DNA of 57,186 nucleotides from Holosporales bacterium (GCA_947457385.1 CANGUX010000003.1:1-57186), one strand, 5' to 3'; counted from the first letter of the stretch, positions 1 to 9,160 are shown. Numbers and translations are program-made. Notes: generated by a model from the letters alone, not told the origin.

Positions 1-8
1 ACTGTCAT
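1..8 (-). CDS. Start of an unidentified gene running off the left edge
   Basis: On the minus strand a Shine-Dalgarno-like GGAG lies just before two consecutive ATG codons (complements of 9-11 and 6-8); the second has better spacing. Only two or three codons are inside the window, so the product cannot be identified. It would follow ftsZ in the same direction after a gap of about 430 bases. Confidence 0.35.
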
Positions 9-440
9 CATAGCTCCTTTTTAAAAACTGCCCTTAAAAGATATTTTTCCAAGAAGTCTAATGGATACAAGCTTTATAGGATTTTTTATTTACTTGCTTC
101 CAAGCAGAAAACCTTTACGATGAAGAAATTTTTTTTAAGGCTATGGTTAGATAAGACTCAACATCATTCTGCAAAACGACCATGTCCTTTTTTCTTTTTG
201 ATGCTCCAATGCCTCTTGGCCTCATCAACGCCTTCTTTTTTGCATTTTCTGCACCATCACCCTTTTGCAAATGTGCTTTGTTTAAAAAATCTTTTTGAAG
301 CTTTGCGTAATGATATAGAGCCCACACTTTTTTAGCCTTTTTACTTTACGGAGAAACGACAAAATTCTTTCCATACATCAAAATAAATCTGCAAGAAAGA
401 AGGTTTTTCAACGCCAACAGACTATAAAATCAACGGAGCT
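9..440. other. Non-coding stretch downstream of ftsZ
   Basis: AT-rich, with no recognisable gene. A lysine-rich open frame of 70 codons (115-327, minus strand, GTG start) has no convincing ribosome binding site and no familiar motif, so I do not call it. I see no clear terminator hairpin after ftsZ. The left end must carry the promoter or leader of the gene that starts at 8. Confidence 0.5.
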
Positions 441-1817
441 CTATTTAATGCTTTTCTTTCTCTGTTGCCGAAGAAAAGCAGGGACTTCCAAATCTGCACG
501 TGGCTTGCTCTGAACCCCTTGAGGATTCTGTAGCACCATTTTTTGATGCACCAACGTGGATTTTTCTAGAGCATAAACCGGTTCGTCCGATTCCTCTTCT
601 GTCAAATTTTCTTCATCAAATTCATTCCGACGTGAAAAAAGACGTGAAAAAAATGACTTTTTTGGTGTCTTTTTTTCATGGATTCCAAATTCCTCTGTAT
701 CTTCTTTTAAAGAAAATGAAGAAAAATGCTGTTCATCAAAAGTATAATCTCCATGACGACTGCCTAAACTTGTTTCATAGGAAGAAGAGGTGTCTCCTTC
801 CAAAGGGGCAAAAGCAGCCTCAGGCTCTTCAACTGGGGCAGGCTCTCTCCCAATGCCTGTGGCCACAACAGAAATGCGTAAAGCTCCCTTTAACTCACTA
901 TCAAAATTAGCGCCGAAAATAATATGCGCTTCTTCTTTGCCCACTAAATCCACTTCTTGCTTGATGCGCCCAATGGCCTCATCCACTTCATACAAGGTAA
1001 AGTCAGATCCTCCAGTAATGTTGACAAGAACAGTACGTGCTCCCACCATTTTATCATCCAATAAGAGACAGCCAATGGCTTTTTCTGCTGCTTCAATGGC
1101 CCGATTTTCTCCTGTCGCCTCTCCTGTGCCCATCATGGCTTTGCCCGTCATATTGCGCATCACCGTACAAATATCTGCAAAATCAAGATTCACTAATCCA
1201 TGACGTTTCATTAAGTCTGTAAAGGTTCTTACGCCGGAATACAATACATTGTCTGCCATGGCAAAGGCTTGCGTAAACGTCGTGGCTTCCGTAGCCAAAC
1301 GAAAAAGATTTTGATTGGGAATGACCAATAAGGTGTCCACGCATTCTTTAATAATTTCAAGCCCCTTCTCCGCGGCTTTCATGCGATGCGCCCCTTCAAA
1401 ATGAAAAGGTTTTGTTACCACGCCCACGGTAAGAATGCCGCGTTCTCGTGCCGCTCTGGCAATGACAGGCGCGCCCCCTGTTCCTGTCCCTCCCCCCATA
1501 CCCGCCGTGACAAAAAGCATATGGGTTCCGGCAAGATGACGCATGACCTCTTCAATGCTTTCTTCCGCTGCAGAACGTCCAATTTCGGGAGAAGATCCTG
1601 CACCAAGCCCCTGTGTAATATTAAATCCAAGATGAATTCTATGGTCTTCAGAGCACAAAGATTGTCTTAAGGCTTGTGCATCCGTGTTGCACACTAGAAA
1701 ATCAACCCCTTCAAGACCCAAACGAATCATGTTATCGACGGCATTTCCACCCGCTCCACCAACTCCTACGACAGAAATTTTTGGCCCTATACGCTCTAAG
1801 GAGCGATCGATTTCCAT
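441..1817 (-). CDS. ftsZ: Cell division protein FtsZ
   Basis: Tubulin-like GTPase that polymerises into the division ring. The 458-residue protein has the N-terminal nucleotide-binding segment ([11 protein letters not shown], about 16-26), the tubulin signature [10 protein letters not shown] at 108-117, and a charged, variable linker from about 330. It ends in the conserved tail [10 protein letters not shown], which in other bacteria binds FtsA/ZipA-type anchors. The frame is open ten codons further upstream, but the ATG at 1817 has AGAGG six bases before it and gives the usual start [14 protein letters not shown]. It is not next to ftsQ-ftsA or lpxC, its usual alphaproteobacterial neighbours; lpxC lies at 21.2-22.1 kb. 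The division cluster is therefore broken up. Confidence 0.97.
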   Translation of the reverse strand: MEIDRSLERIGPKISVVGVGGAGGNAVDNMIRLGLEGVDFLVCNTDAQALRQSLCSEDHRIHLGFNITQGLGAGSSPEIGRSAAEESIEEVMRHLAGTHMLFVTAGMGGGTGTGGAPVIARAARERGILTVGVVTKPFHFEGAHRMKAAEKGLEIIKECVDTLLVIPNQNLFRLATEATTFTQAFAMADNVLYSGVRTFTDLMKRHGLVNLDFADICTVMRNMTGKAMMGTGEATGENRAIEAAEKAIGCLLLDDKMVGARTVLVNITGGSDFTLYEVDEAIGRIKQEVDLVGKEEAHIIFGANFDSELKGALRISVVATGIGREPAPVEEPEAAFAPLEGDTSSSYETSLGSRHGDYTFDEQHFSSFSLKEDTEEFGIHEKKTPKKSFFSRLFSRRNEFDEENLTEEESDEPVYALEKSTLVHQKMVLQNPQGVQSKPRADLEVPAFLRQQRKKSIK

Positions 1818-1901
1818 GTTTTGCCTCTTCGATCTACCTAAACACAAACCTTATTATACCATCGTTTTTCATAAAACAAAGATTTTTTTCATCTTTTTTC
1901 C

Positions 1902-2630
1902 TTAGAATCGCTTATCACCATCTTTTAAAATACTCTTTAGATCTTCGAGGATCGTTTTTTGCGCTTCTAAAATAGAATGTACGCGCTTGGAAGCGATATC
2001 TGCTATAGCATTGCATTGTGCCATAGAAATAGGACAACGGCGTCCAGTCATGCGAAGATCTAGCATTTTTTTTTCAACATTAAATACAAACTCTCCAATA
2101 ATATCTGCTTGACAACTTTCTTCTTGATCTAAATCCACAATCAATTCTCCTTTTACAATCCCGCATGAAATGCCAGCAATTTGACTTAATAAAGGAGGGT
2201 GAGAAAAGACATTGAGATGAGCTACTTTTTGAATGGCTAAGGCCAACGCCACCGATGCGCCTGAAATACATGCAGATCGAATGCTGCCATCGTCTTGCAG
2301 CACATCGCAATCTACCCTAATTCCAAGATCAGAAAAGGCCTCAAAATCTAGAACCAACATCAAACTTCGTGCAAGACTTTCTTGCAAATCAAGGGTCTCA
2401 AGACTTAGCGTTTCTCTCTCACGTGCCCTGCGAGGAAAGGCAGATCCAGGAAGCGCTCCTATTTCTACACTCATTTTTTCTTGCAAATTTTTCTCGAAAA
2501 GAGCGGTGCAAAATACATGGGTGCGCCCTATCTTCATGACACAGGATCCATCAACTGCTCGAGAAACATGCGGAATAAAAGAAATTTCTCTTAAATCATG
2601 CCCATTGCGAGCACCTTGCCGAATTAACAC
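1902..2630 (-). CDS. rph: Divergent RNase PH homologue
   Basis: Phosphorolytic 3' exoribonuclease family that trims tRNA 3' ends. The 242-residue length fits, and the core DCDVLQ...SGASVALALAIQK (about 108-132) and SCGIVKGELIVDLD block are clear. Several normally fixed positions differ. The segment usually reading GWVTAEYGMLPRST is MSVEIGALPGSAF. The phosphate-binding GTR triad (DGGTRTA) reads DGSIRSA. The catalytic ED near 175 reads EE. Start is a GTG with GGAGG about eight bases upstream. It is transcribed toward ftsZ with an 84-base gap. It may be a weakly active or repurposed enzyme; family assignment is firm, activity is not. Confidence 0.85.
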   Translation of the reverse strand: MLIRQGARNGHDLREISFIPHVSRAVDGSCVMKIGRTHVFCTALFEKNLQEKMSVEIGALPGSAFPRRARERETLSLETLDLQESLARSLMLVLDFEAFSDLGIRVDCDVLQDDGSIRSACISGASVALALAIQKVAHLNVFSHPPLLSQIAGISCGIVKGELIVDLDQEESCQADIIGEFVFNVEKKMLDLRMTGRRCPISMAQCNAIADIASKRVHSILEAQKTILEDLKSILKDGDKRF

Positions 2631-3019
2631 TTTTCTCTCCTCCGCTTTATTTTTGGATTATACCTTAATTTTAATTCAATAAAAACAATATGTTGCGGAT
2701 AAATAGCAAAAATTTTCTTCACAGCACTTTGATGCCATATAAGTAAGAAAAGCATCTCAACTCAATATAAGCATGATGATGATTGCTCCATTCATATTGC
2801 ATAAAATGTGATACTTTAAATGATGTACAATAATATATTCATTTAGGATGACAAAGGGAATATATTCTGATTTAATCGTCATAAAATGCAAAATAAAAAT
2901 ATAGCTTAGAACTAAGAGAAACTAAGAGAAAAAGTGATAGAACCATGAAATCAGATCACGAACAAAAAGCGACAGTAAAAATATTTAAAATTAGAAAAAG
3001 CAGCATAAGCAAGTGGTGA

Positions 3020-3310
3020 TCAAATGGGAAAGAGAAGAGGCAATTTGACCTAGGCTATGCCTAGGCAGCAGAGGCAAGATCAATCCAGAAGAGCTTAAAA
3101 TTTACATTGCAACCCATGAAAACAAAACATTTGCAAAGATAGCAAAAGTATTGAATGCAAGTATTTGCTCTGTTTATAGCAGGCCAAAGAAATGTGGATA
3201 GCTATTTACCTAACTGAAAGAAAAGCCTAGAAAACATAATGAGGTAGAAAAATATTTTTGCCATCTTATGCACCAAACCTAAACCCCCATAGAAAGGAGA
3301 ACCCCCCCTC
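3020..3310 (+). pseudogene. IS630-family transposase remnant, internally deleted
   Basis: Within the 708-base gap 2631-3338. The frame from 3076 to 3198 reads INPEELKIYIATHENK, then TFAKIAKVLNASICSVY, then a stop. This is the helix-turn-helix entry of IS630 transposases (pattern: EELK.Y...H.DKT..EIAK..N.S..SVY). About 50 bases further on, a second frame reads IFLPSYAPNLNP, and after a one-base shift IERR. That is the conserved C-terminal block FLPxYxPxLNPIE. The catalytic middle (about 170 codons) is missing, so this is a non-autonomous, dead remnant. I found no clear terminal inverted repeats. The rest of the gap (2631-3019) is AT-rich and holds nothing I recognise. Confidence 0.75.
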
Positions 3311-3338
3311 TAGATCATCATAAGCATGAGAGATGGCT

Positions 3339-4211
3339 TTATGCAGCAGGTTTTTTTTCAGATTTTTCTTTGGCAGGATCTTCCAAAGCAGGATCTGGCA
3401 AGACTTTTCCTTCTGCATCAAAACGCAAGACTTTTGCTGAATCAAGAAGTTCCTTCATGAATGCTTTGAATTTTTGATCAACCAGTTGTTTTTGTGCAAT
3501 GGCTTCTAGAATTTTTTGTTCACGAATAGGTTTTTTTTCTAGAAGATGCAAAAGAATGAACTCGTTTTTAAGATCTACAAGGGCAATTTCCCCTGATTTC
3601 AAGTCTTTCAACAAACTAAAGAGTTTTTTAGAATTGCTTTTTAGCAAACTCTCAATTTCTTTGCGTTCTTCTACTTTCCCATTTTCCGCATATTTCTTTG
3701 CCAGCAATGAAAACTTTGCCCCATTTTTTTCAACGGCTTTTTTGATCTCTTCTGCTGTTTTTTTCGCTTTAACCGACATCATTTCCCAGCTGATCCAATA
3801 TTCTTTTAAGGACTTTGCCTCTTCTTGCACCATCAAAGGAGTAATGCTTTTTTCAATATTTTCCTTATGGTGCATTAAGAAAAACTTTATAAGAAGTTTC
3901 GACGTCGTTTCTTTTAAGGATTCTTTGAAATTTGGGTCTTTTTCTATGCCTGACCGCTCTGCAGCATCTAAAATAATGAGATCTGTAATGCTCTGCTCTA
4001 GCATCACATTGAAAACACGCATTTTCTCTTCATTGGAAAGTTCCTTAGAGGATCCCTCAAGATTTTCTCTAATCCACTCTACCACCCGACGTAAAACGAC
4101 ATCTCTTTCGAGAATCTTTCCATTTACTGAAGCGGTTTTATTGCTTTTGTCTGATGCTAAACTGGGTCCATTGGCTATTCCCAGAGCAACGAATGCTAAA
4201 ATCCATTTCAT
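3339..4211 (-). CDS. Exported parvulin/SurA-like chaperone with degenerate PPIase domain
   Basis: Predicted periplasmic folding factor of the SurA/PpiC group. The 290-residue protein starts with a signal peptide (MKWILAFVALGIANGPSLAS), then a SurA-N-like helical region containing VNGKILERDVVLRR (about 30-43). Residues about 150-235 resemble a parvulin domain (KAKKTAEEIKKA, FSLLAKKYA, LKSGEIALVDLKNEFILLHLLEKK). The usual first histidine of the parvulin active site (SHILV) is absent (SWEMM), so isomerase activity is doubtful and a chaperone role likelier. The ATG at 4211 has GGGGAG six bases before it; the frame is open 27 codons further. It follows the CpoB-like gene in the same direction (99-base gap). 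In Gram-negatives such proteins help outer-membrane barrels fold, which fits the two barrel proteins nearby. Confidence 0.75.
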   Translation of the reverse strand: MKWILAFVALGIANGPSLASDKSNKTASVNGKILERDVVLRRVVEWIRENLEGSSKELSNEEKMRVFNVMLEQSITDLIILDAAERSGIEKDPNFKESLKETTSKLLIKFFLMHHKENIEKSITPLMVQEEAKSLKEYWISWEMMSVKAKKTAEEIKKAVEKNGAKFSLLAKKYAENGKVEERKEIESLLKSNSKKLFSLLKDLKSGEIALVDLKNEFILLHLLEKKPIREQKILEAIAQKQLVDQKFKAFMKELLDSAKVLRFDAEGKVLPDPALEDPAKEKSEKKPAA

Positions 4212-4310
4212 GCATTTCTCCCCAAAACATAAAACCTTTAAATGAAGATGACATGAATCAGAAAAAAAAGCAATATCTAAAGCAATACTCATCTCATTTT
4301 TTCCACCATA

Positions 4311-5126
4311 TCATGCTTTATTTGCGCCCCTTTCCTTTTCTAGCTCTTTTAGTTTTTTAACCAAAGCTGGGGGATTCCCTAGATCTTTGATTTCTTTTGT
4401 GACACGCCCTAATACGACATCTGCTTGTTTTGTTTTATGTTGTAGAAACAAAGATTTTGCCAATTTAAGCAAAGCAGAACACGATAATTCCTTCAGATTT
4501 TTTTTGCCTTCACACGATTGATAGGCTTTGGAAAACAAACTCGCTGCTTTTGCATGCTCTTTTCGCAATCCATGGATGGTTCCCAACCAAATCAAAGCGT
4601 TAGGATACTTGGAATCCTTTGGTGAAACGGTTTCAAAGAGTTCTTTTGCCTTTTTATACTCTCCTTTTAAAAATAAAGCATGGGCACGATCATAGGCATG
4701 GTGTTTGCTTTCGATGTCCTTAAGGTCAGCAATAAGTTGGGGAGAAACGTCTGGCCATTGTAAAGATACTTTAGGTGCTTGGGGAGATGTTTCAGCGGGT
4801 TCTTCGGAAATGAGTTGCGGGCTAGAAGGCTCATTTTGCATTTCTTCCTGTAAGGGAGGTGGGGCATCTAAGGGCTCTTCAGCTTGGGCTTCTTCCAGAG
4901 GAGCCTGTTCCTCAGGAGAGGCCATGGATTCTTGAGCAGACAATACACATCTTTCCAGAATCTCAATTCTTTTTTGCAATGCTTTGATGTGTTCATCCAG
5001 GTTTTTTAGACTGAGATCCCCTTCTAAGGATGCTGTAGCCTCAAGAGAAAGACATAATACACCAAAGATCAAACCCTTTTTAAAACTTTTATATGGAAAA
5101 ATTTGCATCGGTTTTATAAAGCGCAT
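4311..5126 (-). CDS. CpoB/YbgF-like periplasmic TPR protein
   Basis: 271 residues. The order is a signal peptide (about 1-33, hydrophobic GLIFGVLCLSLEATAS), a short predicted coiled coil (about 40-65, LDEHIKALQKRIEILERCV), a Pro/Glu-rich linker (70-120), and a C-terminal pair or trio of TPR-like repeats (AHALFLKGEYKKAKELFETV, then ALIWLGTIHGLRKEHAKAA). This matches the layout of CpoB, which works with Tol-Pal in coordinating envelope constriction. No tol-pal genes are in the window, so the name is by architecture. The ATG has GGAAG about six bases upstream. It is probably cotranscribed with the downstream parvulin-like gene. Confidence 0.65.
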   Translation of the reverse strand: MRFIKPMQIFPYKSFKKGLIFGVLCLSLEATASLEGDLSLKNLDEHIKALQKRIEILERCVLSAQESMASPEEQAPLEEAQAEEPLDAPPPLQEEMQNEPSSPQLISEEPAETSPQAPKVSLQWPDVSPQLIADLKDIESKHHAYDRAHALFLKGEYKKAKELFETVSPKDSKYPNALIWLGTIHGLRKEHAKAASLFSKAYQSCEGKKNLKELSCSALLKLAKSLFLQHKTKQADVVLGRVTKEIKDLGNPPALVKKLKELEKERGANKA

Positions 5127-5225
5127 TCATTTCTTCCATCATGCAAAAAATAGTTTTTTTTCTCCACCCCTTGCCCATTCTCATTTAACGACTTGTTTAA
5201 TTTTATTGAGGTAAGCATAAGGAAG

Positions 5226-5249
5226 GTGAAAAAAATCTTGTAATCATCT
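5226..5249 (+). other. Poly-A tract and out-of-frame start region of the giant barrel gene
   Basis: A GTG at 5226 is followed by seven A. Read as given, this frame reaches TAA at codon 6. Beyond the stop it encodes a signal-peptide-like string (SSCLLLTFSVAS), then a second stop, in the +1 register relative to the big ORF. If the tract held eight A, the GTG would run straight into the big ORF (VKKNLVIILSIANILSG...). GGAAGG sits against the GTG and GAGG lies 15 bases upstream. The region could be a slippage switch, a recent inactivating mutation or a sequencing error. Confidence 0.5.
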
Positions 5250-8200
5250 TGTCTATTGCTAACATTCTCAGTGGCATCTATTTGGGGTTAGGTATTGGAG
5301 GAGGGAGTCTGCTTTTTGAAACACAGATCTCCAAGCAATGGAGTTTACAACAACCTATTTCTCTTGTTTTTCAAAATGCGCTAAAGCCGTCTATTTCTGA
5401 TCAACTCAATACCTTTTTTTCTGTAGGTTCTTGTGATATCTCTGGTTCTTCTTTATCTAACGTTTCTGGATTTGTAGGGAGTAGCTATGTTGGATATGGC
5501 GAATTTCTTTCTCCTAACGTTTATATAGGGGGAGAGTTGCGCTATTTTGGAGGGAGATACTCTGCTGTACAACGAGAGTCTTTTTCCGTCACGCCTGATA
5601 TTGCTTTATCCCCTCAAAACCTCCTTTCAGAAAACAATCCTCATCTAAATTTAAAAGATTTCGGGCATTTCTTTCAAGCCAATTCAGGCATTCTTAGCAT
5701 AACAAAACACTTTAAAACCAATAACTTAGCTTCTGCTTTGATCAATCTTGGGTTCCCCCTTTCACCAGGATGCCTCCTGACCTTTAAATTGGGTCCCTCT
5801 TGGATGCCAATTTCCCTAAAGCAAAGTATTTCTGCAGAACTGAAGATGAATGTTCTTTTCTCTAAAAATGCTTCAACGGTATTAACTTTACCTCCTATTA
5901 ACACCCAAACAGCCAGCAGCATTGCTTCTGTAGAGGGGAAATTATTTAGCGGAAGCATTACTATTCCTCCTATTTCTGCAGTGACAGCAGGCAACATTGC
6001 AACACCAGAAGTGGTCAAACTGATAGATGGACAAGGAACCGTTTCTCCCATCACTCTAAATACCGCAGGAGGCATTGCAGGAACGGCAGCAAATGCGATT
6101 GTTGAAGGAAACATCACGATTCCCCCGGTCAACTCTATTTATACTCAGCAATTAGGGCAGTTCGGAATCTATCCCCTTTCCAGTGGCCTTGCAAACGTGC
6201 TAGGTCTTGCACCTAACACGGGAAATAACATTGCTGGCACTGGAAGTTCAGCGTTAGCAAATGGCACTGTCACCCTTGACTCTATTTCTGATACAACAGC
6301 TGGAAATATTGGAACATCAGGCACTTACACTGTGCCTGGCACAGGAAACGTTCTTCCCATTACAACGCCTGTAGCCCAACTTATGGGCTATTCTGGTGCT
6401 ATAGAGTTTTCAGGGAAAAGCTCCATTCCTCCGGTTCTCAAAAGTGTCGTTCGTGCCATAGGAAGCAGTGGTGCATTCGGGTTAAAAAATGGGTCAACAA
6501 CGATCAATCCCCTTGATGATAAGCTTGCTTCAGAAATTGCAAGCATCGCTCCAACAAGCGCCGATGGCTATGCGACCACCAGTCCCATTGATACTACAAC
6601 TTCCAAAGGCATTGCAGCCCCTGGAACCCTTCTTCTGCAAAAAGGATCAACGATAGTTCCAGCTGTAGATACGAAGCTCTCTTCTCTGATTGCCACAACT
6701 GGTACTCTCCCATTAACTAATGTCGAAACCTTAATTCCAGGCATTGATTCTGCCATCGGCAAAGGCCTTGCTGGTCCCGTTAATGCACCTTTTTCAGGAT
6801 CAGCCAGCCTCCCAACGATTTCAAACGAGACTGCCTTAGGCATAGGAGCACGTGGCGTAATCAATCTTATGAATGTTGCAACCAATACGCCTGCCATCAA
6901 CAGCGATATCGCAGAATCTATAGCTAAATCTGGCTTACAGTCCAATGTAAGTGGAACCATTACAACGACATCTGTTCCTTCTAACGTCATAACCCAGTTC
7001 GGAGCTGCAGGAGAAGCTACCACCAAGGGCAATATCGTTGTCCCTGCCATTACAGTAGATACCATCAAGGGCTTGGGAGGGACTGGAGTTCTAACGGTTA
7101 ATGGATCAACAACCATCGGTTCTATTCCTAATAATATAGGAGGAACAATCGGTGCTTCAGGAACAATTGTGTTAACAGGGGCCAGTGCCAATGTTCTGCC
7201 TATTTCTGAGTCTAATTATAAAAACATCGGGGCTGCTAATGGGGCTGCAACTTTTAATGCCAATATTACGGTTCCTACAACAGGGATTTTAACCACACAA
7301 TCATCAAAGAACGTATCCTCCAAGGTTAGCATTGAATTAACAGGAGGAGATGAATATATGCTTGCCGTAAACTCTAGTGTAATGCAACCTAAGAACGGTA
7401 AAGGTATTTCTATTACAGGAGATGGAGCCTTTGGCACGGTTAAGAATAAAGAAGATGAAGGAACGCCTGCTACTATTATTATGACTGGAGGCGATGGTTA
7501 TACCCTTGCTGTGGATAATGGCACAGACAAACTCTCTAATTTAGGGGTTTCAGGCAATGTCGCCGTTGGTGGCCTGACAAGTGCGAATGGAATTGGGGCT
7601 GCTGGTACAGCCAGTGTTATAGGCGGAAAATCCGTTGTGACTGGTCTTCTACCCTCAACCTCTAGCGTCATCGGGGCACAAGGGACGTATAATTTATCTA
7701 ATGGAACCGTCACCATTCCTATGACGAACGTTGGGGCGGCTATTGCACAACCTGGAACCTTTGAGATTTCAGGTGGCAAAAGCATGGTACCCTCTGTCAA
7801 TGCTGCAATAAGTTCGAATTTTGCGGCTTCAGGAACTTATAAATTGATTAATGGGGCGGCTACACTTAGCTCCATTTCTCCTGCCATAGGATCTGCTATT
7901 GCAGCTTCAGGAAAAGGGACAACCGTTACGGGAGAGGTCAATGTGCCTCCTATTCCTCTAGACATTCAAAATGGCATTGCTGCTGCAGGTCCTATTAAGA
8001 CTTCAGTGAATATCGTTGTACCAAGCATTGATGAAACCACACAAAATGGCATTGGGGCTGCTGGAAAGGGTGCAACTGTAAAGGGACAAACGGTTGTTTC
8101 TAGTATTAATACAAACGTACAAAATGCATTAGGTGCTTCTGGCATCTATGTCACATCGGGTGAAGTAACCACAAGTGCCATAGATCCTAATACCGTTACA

Positions 8201-9160
8201 GGCATAGCAAAAGTTGGTCAAGCGCCTCTTACAGCCACCGTTAAACCTCAAGTCATATCAAAAGAGACCCAAAATGCCCTTGGGGCTGCAGGAGATTACG
8301 AGGTTTATGGGGGTGTTAATATCCTACCTCTTGATTATGCTCTTGGAGAAAACATCGCTCAAGCTGGCGATATACCTATTTCAGGTGTAGCAACCATCCC
8401 AGGATTGCCTCCTGCAGTACAACAAGAAATTGGAAAAACAGGATCTATTAATGTAACCAGCCAGTTTACGGTTAATCCCATTTCAACAGCAACACAGGGC
8501 AATATTGCTCAAGTCAAAACCTATCCTGTTTCAGGAAATGTGAACCCCATCCCCATTGACACCAACACACAATCTGCAATCGGTCGATCAGGGACTGCTG
8601 TTGTGACTGGAAATACCATGATTGCCCAGTTAGATCCAACGGCTCAATCTCAATTTGGGGCTGCAGGAACAACCTCTATTGTGAATGGTACCGTAGACGT
8701 TAGCGCTATTGACGCCAACACAGCAGCAAAACTAGCTGCTCCTGGAAAAATTGATGTGACTGGAACGCTGATTACCAAGGCAGTGGATTATGCCACCACA
8801 GGATCACAAATCGCAGCAGCAGGAACGATTCCTGTAACGGGACTTTTTTCAAGCGCTCCCATTCCACAAGCAACCCAAAACAACATTGCAAGCACAAATT
8901 CAGAAATCACCTTGGAAAACACAGGGGAGTCTCTTTTCAGTCTTCAAACCGTTCGCGTTCCTGCATCCATAAAGAAACAAAATAAACTTTTATTGACGTG
9001 GACCATGGGCATTGGATTGGAAAAGCTTATTTTCCAGAACTGTCTTTTGACCTTAGAAGTTTTTTATCATATGTCGTGCTTGAAAAAACTTGAACGCGTA
9101 GGATTTTCCACAAGAATAAATCATTCCATGATTTTAGTAGGGGCAAAGTGGGTGTTTTAA
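5249..9160 (+). CDS. Giant 8-stranded outer-membrane barrel with a repeat domain in one loop
   Basis: About 1303 codons without a stop. Residues about 8-205 read as alternating beta strands of a small OmpA/OmpX-type barrel (SGIYLGLGIGGGSLLF; GFVGSSYVGYGEFL; NVYIGGELRYFGG; LLTFKLGPSW). Residues about 1240-1303 supply three more strands and end in the aromatic strand ILVGAKWVF, typical of outer-membrane proteins. Between predicted strands 5 and 6 lie about 1000 residues of degenerate tandem repeats, poor in charge and rich in Gly, Thr, Ser, Ala, Ile and Pro. By barrel topology that insertion is an external loop, so the repeat domain should be displayed at the surface; adhesion or masking is an inference. 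I do not recognise the repeat family. The only in-frame start is TTG at 5249 without a good ribosome binding site, and a signal peptide is encoded out of frame just upstream. The long open frame argues for selection until recently. Confidence 0.75.
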   Translation: MSIANILSGIYLGLGIGGGSLLFETQISKQWSLQQPISLVFQNALKPSISDQLNTFFSVGSCDISGSSLSNVSGFVGSSYVGYGEFLSPNVYIGGELRYFGGRYSAVQRESFSVTPDIALSPQNLLSENNPHLNLKDFGHFFQANSGILSITKHFKTNNLASALINLGFPLSPGCLLTFKLGPSWMPISLKQSISAELKMNVLFSKNASTVLTLPPINTQTASSIASVEGKLFSGSITIPPISAVTAGNIATPEVVKLIDGQGTVSPITLNTAGGIAGTAANAIVEGNITIPPVNSIYTQQLGQFGIYPLSSGLANVLGLAPNTGNNIAGTGSSALANGTVTLDSISDTTAGNIGTSGTYTVPGTGNVLPITTPVAQLMGYSGAIEFSGKSSIPPVLKSVVRAIGSSGAFGLKNGSTTINPLDDKLASEIASIAPTSADGYATTSPIDTTTSKGIAAPGTLLLQKGSTIVPAVDTKLSSLIATTGTLPLTNVETLIPGIDSAIGKGLAGPVNAPFSGSASLPTISNETALGIGARGVINLMNVATNTPAINSDIAESIAKSGLQSNVSGTITTTSVPSNVITQFGAAGEATTKGNIVVPAITVDTIKGLGGTGVLTVNGSTTIGSIPNNIGGTIGASGTIVLTGASANVLPISESNYKNIGAANGAATFNANITVPTTGILTTQSSKNVSSKVSIELTGGDEYMLAVNSSVMQPKNGKGISITGDGAFGTVKNKEDEGTPATIIMTGGDGYTLAVDNGTDKLSNLGVSGNVAVGGLTSANGIGAAGTASVIGGKSVVTGLLPSTSSVIGAQGTYNLSNGTVTIPMTNVGAAIAQPGTFEISGGKSMVPSVNAAISSNFAASGTYKLINGAATLSSISPAIGSAIAASGKGTTVTGEVNVPPIPLDIQNGIAAAGPIKTSVNIVVPSIDETTQNGIGAAGKGATVKGQTVVSSINTNVQNALGASGIYVTSGEVTTSAIDPNTVTGIAKVGQAPLTATVKPQVISKETQNALGAAGDYEVYGGVNILPLDYALGENIAQAGDIPISGVATIPGLPPAVQQEIGKTGSINVTSQFTVNPISTATQGNIAQVKTYPVSGNVNPIPIDTNTQSAIGRSGTAVVTGNTMIAQLDPTAQSQFGAAGTTSIVNGTVDVSAIDANTAAKLAAPGKIDVTGTLITKAVDYATTGSQIAAAGTIPVTGLFSSAPIPQATQNNIASTNSEITLENTGESLFSLQTVRVPASIKKQNKLLLTWTMGIGLEKLIFQNCLLTLEVFYHMSCLKKLERVGFSTRINHSMILVGAKWVF
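5870..8930 (+). repeat. About 34 degenerate 25-residue protein repeats
   Basis: The translation aligns into units of 24-27 residues (about 75 bases). The consensus is roughly [VL]xGxxTIxPI, then DxxTxxxIAxxG, then two or three residues before the next unit. Examples are VTGEVNVPPIPLDIQNGIAA, VSGNVNPIPIDTNTQSAIG and FSGSASLPTISNETALGIG. Unit length is well kept while sequence is highly diverged, so this is an old protein repeat rather than a DNA satellite. A non-repeat island interrupts it at about 7300-7560 and itself contains a duplicated motif (ELTGGDEYMLAV and IMTGGDGYTLAV). Confidence 0.85.

Noticed and set aside
120-335. Overlapping plus and minus frames left of ftsZ
   Set aside because: No ribosome binding site, no motif, and the two frames mirror each other.
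5674-7800. Long minus-strand open frames inside the giant repeat gene
   Set aside because: They mirror the low-complexity, Gly/Thr/Pro-rich coding strand and have no ribosome sites or known motifs.
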